A stretch of DNA of 64,000 nt, taken from Elephas maximus indicus (taxonomy: Eukaryota > Chordata > Mammalia > Proboscidea > Elephantidae). Both the position numbers and the translations under genes were made by a program. Positions 1 through 9,872 of the stretch are shown here, piece by piece (the first letter of the stretch is position 1; each line of letters starts with the position of its first letter). The notes under the pieces were generated by a model. The model worked only from the letters and a program-made list of their open reading frames with translations, made no database searches and had not been told where the DNA came from. The stretch covers positions 91,876,968-91,940,967 of the forward strand of contig NC_064830.1 in the NCBI RefSeq assembly GCF_024166365.1, written 5' to 3'.

Positions 1-470
1 TCCCGTTGCTCTTAGGATAAAAATACAAACTCCATAATTTGGCCTACCCACCCTGCCTTGTACAAAATGCCCTTGGCTCCAGGATTGCTTCCACTCCGAC
101 CCATACACCTTGGGCCAGTGCCCCCGCCCCTCCCCCCCTACACACACACACCTGCTTTTCTCTTTTCATGAACAGCTCCTCCCACCCCTCCACTCCAGGC
201 TAACTCTTTCAGGTTTCAGCTCCACCCTGTCTTCAGTTAGGGAAGCTTTCCTTGACTTTCTAGGTCTGGATGAGATGCCCAACTCTGGGCTCCCACAGCC
301 TCCTGTACCACCTGTGTCGCACTCTTATGACACTGAACCAACAATGTATGTTATCTTGTCTGTAGTCCCCTAAGACTGGGTAACTCTTGTTCACTCTTGT
401 ATCCTTGGTGCCTGCCTCAATGCTTGGCATTTAGTAGAGATACAGGAAATAATTGAACAAGTGGATGGAG
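1..470 (+). repeat. L2-like LINE 3' end
   Basis: The text resembles the 3' part of an ancient L2 LINE. It has an 'aaactcc...ttggcc' block near the start and a 'tgcttggcatttagtag' block near 420-435, which corresponds to the usual L2 terminal 'cctggcacatagtagg'. No host gene signal is seen here. The last coding exon of SPACDR is not in this stretch and must lie further left. Confidence 0.6.
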
Positions 471-533
471 GGAGGAATGAGTCATTGGAGGTTGGGGAAG
501 GGAACTGTTGGGAACAAGGGGAACGGTGCTGAC

Positions 534-944
534 CTTCCAAGAGCACATCTGCCAGCCAGTCTGCAGAGCTGAAACCATGAGTGTGGAGACAGACTGGGCG
601 GCTGTCTGGGGCAGTCGCAGCAGGGATCGGCCCCTATGGCCCAGCTCCGTTCCACCTGTTGTCTCGGCCAACAAACAGGGCTCAGACACTTTGGGGGATT
701 CATCCGTCTCGGGGAACTCATCCTTCTTGGGGAACTCGTCCACCTTGAGGGATTCATCCATCTTGAAAAACTCATCCATCTTGAGGGGCTTAGCCTCTTT
801 GGGGGGCTTGACTTCTTTGGGGGTCTCAACCATCTGAGAAGGCTCAGCCATTTTCAGGGGCTTCTCCATCCTTTTCAACACATTTTTCGTGGAGTCAGCG
901 TGTTCGAGGACGGACAACTTAGCTTTCTTTCTCCAAGACAAAAT
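534..944 (-). CDS. SPACDR: SPACDR coding exon 2
   Basis: The acceptor TTCACAG lies immediately before 944, and reading starts ILSWRKK. The exon holds 137 codons and ends QMCSWK at 534, followed by a GTCAGC donor. Length is a multiple of three. An in-frame Met at 941 makes the exon look like an independent ORF, but it is internal. Confidence 0.8.
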
Positions 945-1272
945 CTGTGAACCAAGATATGAAGAGCAGAGACATCAATCAACAGAAAGGAAGACACAGA
1001 GACCTGAGATTGGGGGTAGTGAGTTTCATGGCCTTCTTCCCCACAACACCTTCCCCAACTGTCTGTATTTTCCTCCCTCTCTGTCTTGTTTAGCCACAGG
1101 AGGCAAGGAGTGGTGGGAAGGTAGGTTGGGGTGGGGCGGACTGCTATGACCTAGGGGTCAATAACAACCACCTCTCATCCCAGCACATCAGGAGGACAAG
1201 GGAGTCTCTGAAACTCACCCAGCAAGAAATCTTTCGCCAAACCCATCGGAAGAACTTCACGACCACAGCCAT
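534..1272 (-). CDS. SPACDR: SPACDR (C7orf61) homolog, partial: first two coding exons
   Basis: Two coding exons on the minus strand, 1219-1272 and 534-944, join in phase 0 to give 155 codons before the reading runs off the left edge. Exon 1 encodes a short basic, aromatic start (MAVVVKFFRWVWRK), and exon 2 ends with SVSTLMVSALQTGWQMCSWK. Both match my memory of human C7orf61/SPACDR, a small testis-associated protein of about 206 residues, and the position beside TSC22D4 fits human 7q22.1. The remaining 50 or so C-terminal residues should be in an exon left of base 1. Residues 43-102 form ten hexapeptide repeats rich in Lys, Asp/Glu and Pro, longer than I recall in human. Molecular function is not evident from sequence. 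The intron is bounded by GTGAG and TTCACAG. Confidence 0.82.
693..872 (-). repeat. SPACDR: 18-bp coding minisatellite in SPACDR (10 units)
   Basis: Ten consecutive imperfect 18-bp units, each beginning with a G-rich run followed by an (a/g)ctca-type core on the plus strand. They encode hexapeptides such as KMDEFF, KMDESL, KVDEFP and KKDEFP. The central units (711-782) are most alike, suggesting recent expansion there. Confidence 0.88.
945..1218 (-). other. SPACDR: SPACDR intron 1
   Basis: Short intron between the two SPACDR exons, with a GT donor and a pyrimidine-poor CAG acceptor. No repeat or conserved motif recognised. Confidence 0.7.
1219..1272 (-). CDS. SPACDR: SPACDR coding exon 1
   Basis: ATG at 1272-1270 is followed by 18 complete codons ending ...SCW, then a GTGAG donor (complement of CTCAC at 1214-1218). 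The start was chosen because it gives the conserved VKFFRW segment directly after the initiator. Confidence 0.82.
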
Positions 1273-1640
1273 CTCTCCTGATATGATGACCCCGAAATAG
1301 GGGGCAGAGCCAACAGTTGGTACAGGCGGGGCACAGGCTTCAGGTCAGTGGCCACCACCCAAGTGGTCTTGTAGGAACTGAGGAGCTTCAAGCACAGCAG
1401 TGAAGAAAGAAATAGGGAATCTGGGGGAGATCTTCCTCCAATGATTCATTCTAGGCCTTTCCTCCCCTCCCTGGGACAGGGAGAGGAGTCAAAAGTGGAT
1501 GAGAACCTAGAGTGAAGAAGAGTTCTAGACCATTGTGAGAGCCTGCTTGGCCTCGACCCCAACCCCCGAGGACCTTTCAAGACCTAGGAAGCCAATCCCT
1601 TACGCCCTTTCACTCTTCTTTCCCCATATTCACAGAAGAG
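1273..1640. other. SPACDR upstream region
   Basis: Sequence upstream of the SPACDR start codon. It is not CpG-rich and has no obvious TATA box, and it presumably holds the 5' UTR and promoter. Nothing further is recognised. Confidence 0.4.
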
Positions 1641-2010
1641 AAACTAACATTACCGAGTGTTATGTGCTAAGCATTTTCCACATACTATGTCATGTAAATG
1701 GAAACCCTGGTGGCGTAGTGGTTAAGAGCTACGGCTGCTAACCAAAAGGTTGACAGTTCGAATCCACAAGGCTCTCCTTGGAAACTCTATGGGGCAGTTC
1801 TACTCTGTCCTATAGGGTCACTATGAATCAGAATCGACTCGACAGCAACAGGTTTGGTTTGGGTTTTTTTATGTCGTGTAATCCTCACAACAGCCTTTCA
1901 GGGGAGGTATCACCGTCAGTGTCATTTTACTGATAATCTGAGATTTGGAAAAACAAAAAAACCTGTTCCAGGTCATAAATCTAGGGAGCTGTAGGACAGG
2001 TCCGTCTCCA
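1640..2010 (-). repeat. MIR-like SINE split by an AfroSINE
   Basis: Flanks of the AfroSINE read as reverse-complement MIR: 'gtgctaagcattttccacata' style text on the left, then 'aatcctcacaacagcc' and a degenerate 'cattttactgat' block on the right. Confidence 0.65.
1700..1869 (+). mobile_element. AfroSINE (tRNA-derived SINE)
   Basis: Starts 'ggaaaccctggtggc', with a pol III A-box-like 'tagtggttaag' and a B-box-like 'agttcgaatcc', and ends in the RTE-type tail 'gaatcgactcgaca'. Flanked by imperfect duplications 'atgtcatgtaa' (1687-1697) and 'atgtcgtgtaa' (about 1871-1881), so the insertion into the surrounding MIR is direct. Confidence 0.92.
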
Positions 2011-2690
2011 GGGGTTCAGCTTTGTCCCAGTTCCCTCCAGTATGGGTCCCTTCTGCACATTCCCAGGGTCCTTCTAAGGCAGAGCTGCTGCTTTCCTCCT
2101 CTTCCCCACTAGATGGGGTCCTTCTCCCTACCTGCCTCTACTGCCACCTAGGCAAAGGGGAGAGCAGGGAGGTCCTGGGACTAGAGCCAAGGCCCTCCAG
2201 GGAGGGGCCTGCTCACCCACAGGGCCTGTCCTCAGCCAGCTGAGGGTGGAAGCCACGGCGGCCAGCCAATCCTGGCGAGGGCACCATGTGCCCAGGGAGC
2301 CTGGCCTACACCCAGCCCCAAGACAAGCAGCCTATTCAGGGTCCCTCGCCCCGCCCCCAAGCAGCCACCCGGATCCAGCCCGCAGAGGGGACACGCTGGG
2401 AAGCTGGGGGTGGATCCTGCACAATCACCAAAGGCCTCATTGTTTCCCTCTCCCCACTTAGCACGTGGGCAGACCCCCCCTCCTCTGCCTCTCCTCCCGT
2501 CCCTTCCCAGGACCCGGAGCTGCTGGCTCCCTGTTCCTGCATCTCCATCTCTGCCAGCCACATTAAACCTCCCCAGTCTGGACAAGCTCTCCAGGGGGGC
2601 TCACAGCCTTGGTCTCTTCTCCTGCGAAAGGAAACTACCAGCACAGGACCCCAGTCTTGACACAAGCAAAGAGATGCCAGCCCCCAAATT
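2011..2690. other. Spacer between TSC22D4 poly(A) site and SPACDR
   Basis: GC-moderate unique-looking sequence with several short overlapping ORFs on both strands, none with recognisable similarity. No gene or repeat is supported. Confidence 0.4.
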
Positions 2691-3183
2691 CAAGTTTCTT
2701 CAGATTTTTTAATTATAATTATTATGTTAATAACAACCTGAACCCCAGACTTCCAGATACTGTCCGTACTCCCTCCCCTGAGCCAAGGACAGGAGGCACT
2801 GCTCAGGAACAAGGTGGGGGGTGGGTGTCTGCCAGGGAGCCTCCAACTCCCCCAAGCCATCTCCTGCTGTGGGTCCCAGAACACTGACACCAAGGGAAGG
2901 GGAGGGGGGAGGGTGGGATTCCTCATGGAGGAGGGCTCCATCTAACACCCCATCCTGTAGTCTTCCCTCTTCCATCAAGGCCTGTGGACACCCTAGCCCA
3001 GGCCCTGGGGACTATGGGAAGATGGGGGTAGGGTTAGGGGACCGGCCGATACTGAGCCTTGAACTCCCATCCCCAGGGATCAGGAGGCATTAAAGCTGCA
3101 TAGGAAGAGGGGGCAGGCAGCTGGCACAAGGCCTGGCAGCCGTGGCAGCCCCCAAAGGCACATTGTGAGGGAAGGGAGGCCGC
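2690..3183 (-). other. TSC22D4: TSC22D4 3' UTR
   Basis: Runs from the TSC22D4 stop to a probable cleavage site near 2690. On the minus strand an ATTAAA hexamer (complement of 2708-2713) is followed, past the expected cut, by a GT-rich stretch (TTGTGTC). Confidence 0.55.
2708..2713 (-). terminator. TSC22D4: Candidate TSC22D4 polyadenylation signal ATTAAA
   Basis: The common variant hexamer ATTAAA on the minus strand, about 470 bases after the stop, with GT-rich sequence downstream. No AATAAA is seen nearer to the stop. Confidence 0.5.
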
Positions 3184-3393
3184 TCAGACGGAAGGCCCAT
3201 TAGGCGCAGGGGGCCCGAGCCGTGGGACTCCTGAGGAGGGCAGCTGGGCCAGCTGCTCGGGGCTGGCCAGGGCACGCAGCAGTCCGTTCTCCTGCTCCAG
3301 TGCGGCATTTCGCTCGGCCAGCTCCCGGATCTGCTCCTTCAGCACCTCCACCTCCTCCCGGACCGCAAACATGAGGTGGGATTTCACCAAGTC
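3184..3393 (-). CDS. TSC22D4: TSC22D4 coding exon 4 with stop
   Basis: After a GGTCCCCAG acceptor it encodes 69 residues from DLVKSHL to PNGPSV, then TGA at 3184-3186. Leucine zipper heptads run through [20 protein letters not shown]. Confidence 0.95.
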
Positions 3394-6300
3394 CTGGGGA
3401 CCCAGGGACAGGCAAAGCGTCGGGCTCCAGGCCATCCCAACCTCATCCCCTGCCCAGTGCCTTCCCGGCCTGTGTGTGAGAGACTTCCTGCTCCCAAGTG
3501 ATGAAGGGTACACTGGGGAAGAAGCAAAGCAGGAAAAGGGCAGGAGGGCAAGGACACAGGAACACAGGTAGTCAGGGCTCAAGGGCAGAGATAGGGGGCC
3601 AGAGGCCAGGTCAAGATCAAGAGAAGTCAAGGGTTCTGGTGGAAAGCATCCAATGGAATCCAGCTGGAAGCAGGTTGAAGAGCTGGGGGTTAGTAATTCC
3701 CTAGTAATGAAGAGTGCGGCAGTGAGGCAGAGGGACAGCTAAAGAGGGCAGGTGCCTGAGCATCCACACATAAGGAACCCGGATCTCCTGGGACCAAGAT
3801 GTCTTCTCTTACCATGGCTTGTTCGATCTTGTTGTCAATGCCAACCAGGCTTCCGGAACCACTGGAGAGACAGGGAGGTGAGAGATGAGGAGAAGGAGCA
3901 GGCACCAAGCCAGGCCAGGACACCTCAGTCCCCGCCTACCCAGGTGCTTCTCAGAGCAGGCTCTGGCCTCCACCAAGGCCCCTTCACTGTAGCCTCCCAC
4001 CCACACCCCTGCCCGTACCTGTGACAGTAGAGAATCAGGGAGAGGAGTGTTTTGTCCATCCCCCGGCGGGGTAAGGGCCGCTGCCCAGGCCCCCCGAGGC
4101 CCCAGTGGGGTGGGGGACCAGATGCCCCTCGGATGGGGGATGCTCCCCGAGGGGAGCAAGGGGAGGAGACACAGCCCCTTTTTCGGGGTGGCCCTGGAGC
4201 CATCCCTACCACTCGGGTCTCATAAGATGATACCAGGGACTTGACAGAGACACCCAGCTGGGCCATCCCTGAGGGGAAAAGGTCCTTGGGCCACCCAAAG
4301 AGAGCGGGCTGTGTCAGAAGGAGTGCCTGGGGGGCTCAGAGCCCCCCGGGCAGAGCAAGACCTGGCTGATGCCAGGCAGGCAGAGAGGAGACAGTGCGTT
4401 GGGGGTGCTGGTCTGAAAGATATACACCGCCCCCCAGGGCCAGGCCTGGCTGCTATTGGCTCCTCAGGGACACGGGGACCCCCCCCCCCCACCAGCTCCA
4501 CGGTGGGCGGGAATTCCCAGACACGGTCAGTGCCAGTGTCCCCTTCTCACCCTGGCACCAGTCCCAGAGTGGAGAGGAGGGGGACAGCTGAGGGAAGTCA
4601 GCTGGTGGCCCAGCTCTGGGGAGGGGCCGTGGGACAAGAGCCTGGGGAGGGGTGTGAGGGTGAGGGACAACCTGGCCCTAGGAGACCCCACCTCTGGACT
4701 AACACTGGCTGCCCTCAGCACTTCTCAGCTGGGGTGTGAGAAACAGAGTAGGGGTGATCATGGGGGAGGAGTGGGGGAGTTTCTGACATGGTTATGGTCT
4801 TCCTTGAACTCCAAACACCCCCCCACCTAACACGAAGCCTGTATCATGAATGACCTGAGGCCTGGGCCATGAGGTGCCCCACCTCCCATGGTGGGGATAA
4901 GGAGGATGAGAAATGTTACCACGGCAACAGAAATAGAAACCAGAGCCCTACAAGCCAATGACAGCCTTGGAACCTGGCTCTGGGGTCTTGGAGGGAGCCA
5001 GGGCTTGAGAGGAGGTGGGAAGGCGAAGCTGGAGGTGGGACATTGGGAGTAGCAGCAGGAGCTTTGGCAGAAGAAAGCTGGGAGCTGGATGATACGCAGG
5101 GGAGAGCAGGTTCTGCCTGCAGTTTGCTAAGTGGCCACCAGAGGTCGGCCAGGCCTGACAACAGCCACCAGACCACTGGGCTCCCAGTCCTAGAGCCTGG
5201 CTCTCCTTCAAGCCACCCTCTCCATGGCCCCAGGGCCTTCACAGGCCTTTGCGCCCTGCCCCATCCATCCTCCATGGCTCTTTTTCCTCACCACTCTCTT
5301 CCCATGGCTCACAGTCCCCCCTCACCCCAGCTTCTGCCTCTGCCCCACTTTGGGCCCACTGTATTACAGAATCCTGCTCTCCAGCCCCCAGCTTCACCCC
5401 TTTTAGACTGGGGGCCCCCAACATGCTGCATCCCCTGCCCTTGTGCTCCCTTGTCAAGCTCCCCTCCTGGATGACAGCTCTAACTTGCTTCTCTGTGGGG
5501 GGACCAGCACTCAACTCAAGGTGACCCTTGGATGAGGCCCTGCAGCCAGAAGGGAGCACAAGGGAGCTGGGGATTTTCCATTTCCCGCCAAAGCTCTGGG
5601 TGCAGAAGGCGCTGACAGGTGGGGGCCGGAGTAACCAAGGGGGATGGCCAGGCCTGAGAGAGCAGGACAGGGTGGTTGGGGAAAGGACACCTGCAACTCC
5701 TGGTAGGGAGGGAGAAGGCAAGTTTAAGAGCAGAGGGCAAGCCAGCCAGCTGGAGAGAGGAAGCAGTTTTCAAGCTCTTTCAATCTATGACACTGTTCCC
5801 TAGGACAGACAGAGACCCAAGAAGGGCACATTCAAAGGACTAGGAACACTGGCCTTGTTTTGGTAGACACTCGGGTAGAGACGCCAAGTAAGTTGTTCAT
5901 TCTTGCCAGAAATAAAGGAATAATATAACAGTAAACATTTGTTGGCTGATAGATGACTATCTCCTGTTTGTCTAGCGCTTTAGAGTTTTTGAAAGCACTT
6001 TTCCACTATCACACTTTAACATTCACACTTCAAAGGGCCGGGACTCGAACAATGAAGCCTTCCCTTTGAGAACCCCTGAGTCAGGGACTATGGGCACTGT
6101 TGGAATTCCTGGGCAGGGTCAGAAGCAGGAAGCTTGGGGTCAGGTGGAAGGGATCAGTCCTCACAAGCCCCAAAATCAACTGTGTGTGAAGTAGAACTGC
6201 CATCTTCTGGAAAACCATCATGACCGTGACTACAAACGTGAGTGGTGCCCCCTAGAGTTGAGCAATGTGTGCCCTGCACAAATGGGACCTAGCCCTGCAG

Positions 6301-9300
6301 GACTCTTGGGTCCTGGGCAAGGACAGCCCTAGAAGCTGGCCTTCCTCTCTGAAGGTCAAATGAAATAGCCTCAAAATGAGGATCAGATGAAGCAGCGAGA
6401 CCTCTGGGAGAGGTGGGTAGGTGCTGATCTTGGGGACAGAGGCTGGCCCTGCTCCCTCACTGTGTTCTAAGGAGCCCCCAGGGCTTGGGCTTGAGGCCAA
6501 CAAAGTGGCATCCGGCTGTCCTGTCCACACTCCCTCCCGGATCTGTGGTGCCTTTGGGGTGGAGCCAGGCAGGGAGGAGGGCTGGCTCTTTGCCCCACTT
6601 GAGAGAGCTGTCCCTGCTTCTGTCCTGGAGAAAAAGGGCATCCTAGAGACAGTTGACTCCCCCTGGGTTGCCTCCCTGTCTCCTTGTGAGCCACAGGCAT
6701 CTCAGTAGGACAGTAGAGAGACCTTGGCTTTGAGGTCAGACCCAGGCTCCCATTCTAGTCCTGCCACTTACTAGCTGGGTGACCTTGGGCAAATTTCTCT
6801 AAAATCCTCCTTCTGAGTCTCAGCTTCTTTATCTAGAAAGAGGAGATCATGACATTGCTTTTAAGATTTGGTAAGAGAGTTTGCACCTAATTTAAAGGAT
6901 GAATACCCCACCACAGTTGCCATCAAGTTGATTCTAACTCATGGCAACCCCATGTGTGTCAGAGCAGAACCGAGTTCCACAGGATTTTCAATGGCTGATT
7001 TTTCAAAAGTAGATTGCCAAGACTTTCTTCCAAGGAGCCTCTGTGCTAACCTTTTGGTTAGCAGCCAAGCATGTTAACAGTTTGCACCACTCAGGAACTC
7101 CAAAGGATAAATAAATGTACCTCCTTCCCCACCCCGCAAAGTCCCAGGGATCCATTCTCTATAATGCCTGGATCCTGCAAGTTGGCTATTCATCCACGCA
7201 CTCGTCCACCCACCCATCCACTCACTCATCCACCCACCCATCCACTCGCTTATTCAGATCTTTACCAAGTGCCTGCCATCTGCTCGGGGCCACGAAGGTT
7301 CTTACGACCCAGAAGTAGGTGAGCAGTCTGAGTTCACCAGGTACCCCCTGTTCTCCCATCCCCAGTTACAGATTTTGGGATTGGTCCAGCATCCCCAACT
7401 CCCTGTCTGGGATCCATGCACTTAACATCCAGAGGAAAGCGAGCTTCCATGCCACGTGGACCTTGTTCCCCTGCCAGCTGCAGGCCCCCAGAGGGATGAG
7501 GTGGGGTCTACACACCCCATTCCTGGGGAGGGGGGTAGCCCAACCAAAACCCGCTGGCCCAGTAGGGTGGGGCAGAAGGGGCTGGGCTGGGCCAGAGCGT
7601 GGGAGCCCTGGAGCTGAGAGCAGGGTAAAGTGGAGGTTGGGAGCCTGACCGGTCAGACTGGGGTGTGTGGAGGGGGTGGGAACAGAGGGAGGGAGGGGAT
7701 ATGCCAAAGAATAAAAGAATAGAGCTGATGAGGCCTCTAGAGGCAGAATCCTCTAAGACAGAGAAAGCAGGAGGTTGGGCTAGAAATCAACAGGGGTGGG
7801 GGAGGGACAGTAGCCCTCTTGCCAGGGAACCTCCCAAGTAGGAGGGGAAGAGGGTGGGAAGAGCTGAGAATAGCAGCAATGGGGGCAGGTGACTCTCCAG
7901 GCCCTGGCAGACCTTACCCCTCTCACACATTCCTGAGAGCTGGGAGTCCAGAAGCTGCCTGGCCCTGCTTGGCTTTGCCTATTCTCCACACAGCCCCCCA
8001 CCAGCCTGCTGGCCCTCTATCCCACTGTCTCTGGGCCACCCCATTCTCTATCCTCTCCTGTCCCTGCTCCCTCCAATGCCTCAGGCCCTTTTCTTTTGTG
8101 GGACTCGGTCTCTGTTTCTAGGGGGGTGAGGCCTCATCAGGGGAAGCCAGAAAGGAGGGACTCCCATTTGGAATAGGTCCCTCCAACACCTACTCACCCA
8201 CTCACTTGCTAAGTTTCACCCCTTAGTGCCTTCCAAATAGGAAGTCCCTCCCTTTGAGGGCCTCAAACCGGAAGTCCCACTCCCCACTCCAAAATAAAAG
8301 TGGCAACTCCCTAGTCCTTCTCCCTGGTTCCTATCAGTCCACAGCCAGAAAGGAGCAGCCTAACTATCTGACTCAAGATTTCATTCCTCCCTTTTCAGCT
8401 TGCTGACATTCTTATGTTGAAACTTGGCCCTTGAAAAAGGAAGTTCTGCCCACCCTGCAACCAAACAGGCCATTCTCTCCCAAAGTGCAACCAGCCTGCT
8501 CTCCTACTCCTTCCCTGCTCCAATACAGCCATCCTCTCCACAGCTCCTCACAGTGTTTCTACCTCTGCCTGTTGGCCACATTTGCTCAGGGAACAAAATC
8601 TTAGGGAATTGCTTTCTTGGTACCAGAAATCCTAGGATCCTAAAGCAGTCCATACAGACTACAAGGTGTTACTTCTAAAGGCAGAAGTCCCATTCCCTTC
8701 ATTGGAAAGGGGAGAAGGAGGTGGGAACTGGGAGGAGACTGATTCCTCAGTCTTGGCTCCAGCACATTTGCCCATAAGTTCTTAGGGTTGGCCAAATGAT
8801 CTCCAAATCTGCAACAGCTCTGGAATTTGACAACAATGACTCCCTTCAAACTCTAAAAAAGTCTATGACTTGACAGTCCGAAGCCAGGGAGTCCCACCCA
8901 GCTCTATCCACAGAGAGGGAGTGGGTCCCAAATCAACAAATTCAGTGGTTATGCCCAGGCCAGGCTTCTCTGTTTAAGAAGTCCTCTCCAATCTCAACTT
9001 AGGGGAAGAACACTTACCAGGCAGTTTCATGCAGCTACCCCAGGTGCTGGGTGGGGAGCCTAACTTCACATCCCACCATATGAAGCCACCTACCTATCAT
9101 CATCACTGTCCAGGTGGCCACTGATGGCCAGCATGGACCGGGCCAGGCTGAGGCTCTGGGCTGCCGCTGCTCCAAAGGGGTCCGGAGACTTGTGAACCAG
9201 ACTGGAGTCAGGGAAGAAATAGAGGGCTGGGGAGCTTGGGTGGGAGTCGAGTTGGGGCACCTGGAAGCAGACAAATAAGGATCGTCACATTGAGAGAAAG

Positions 9301-9836
9301 GAACCTGCCACCTGACAACTGGCTTCATAGTCTTCCTCCCTCTCTCCCAAGGACCCAGGAGTCCTGCCTCTGCAACCCCTCTCTTCCAGCTCTGGGTGAA
9401 GGCATTGGGCAGTGACTGGAAGCAAGGGAAAGTGTCCATCCTGAGGACTGGGGTGAGTGGCATTCATTACATCAGGTACCAGAGAAGGGCACCCTTCCTC
9501 CAGGTAAGCCAGGACCCCTAACTGGAAGCTAGTCAGAGAGTCTTTTGTAACCTGGTGTCTTATTGAGGCTCAAATGTCCCTTCCTCAGAGAGATATTTCC
9601 CCCATCATCCGCTAGTCCACTTAACTATTTTAACACTACCTGAAATTGAAGTATTCATTGTATTTCCCCTGATAGAAGGTAAGCTTCAGGGGGACCAGGG
9701 TTTCTAGTTGGTTTAGTATCTATTTGCAGAATGAATGAATCTTCCAAAGCTGATCCTCCCTGCCACTTCAGCCTCTCCCCTCAAACCTCTCAGAACCCAC
9801 GTGAAGTTCTGCTTCTCCTTGACCTTGTGCATGCAT

Positions 9837-9872
<36 letters not shown>

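Larger units (their letters stand above)
3862..9093 (-). other. TSC22D4: TSC22D4 intron between coding exons 2 and 3
   Basis: 5.2 kb intron. It holds an X-box motif (4915-4928), two CTCF-like motifs (about 5131-5150 and 6243-6260), a MIR, an AfroSINE and a CCAC-type tandem repeat. The rest is unique-looking, moderately GC-rich sequence with only chance ORFs. Confidence 0.8.

Noticed and set aside
1-533. Last SPACDR exon
   Set aside because: No minus-strand frame here resembles the expected C-terminus, and the sequence looks like an L2 LINE. The exon is probably outside the window.
7190-7252. CRISPR-like or regulatory direct repeats
   Set aside because: A simple CCAC/CATC tandem repeat in a mammalian intron, with no spacer structure.
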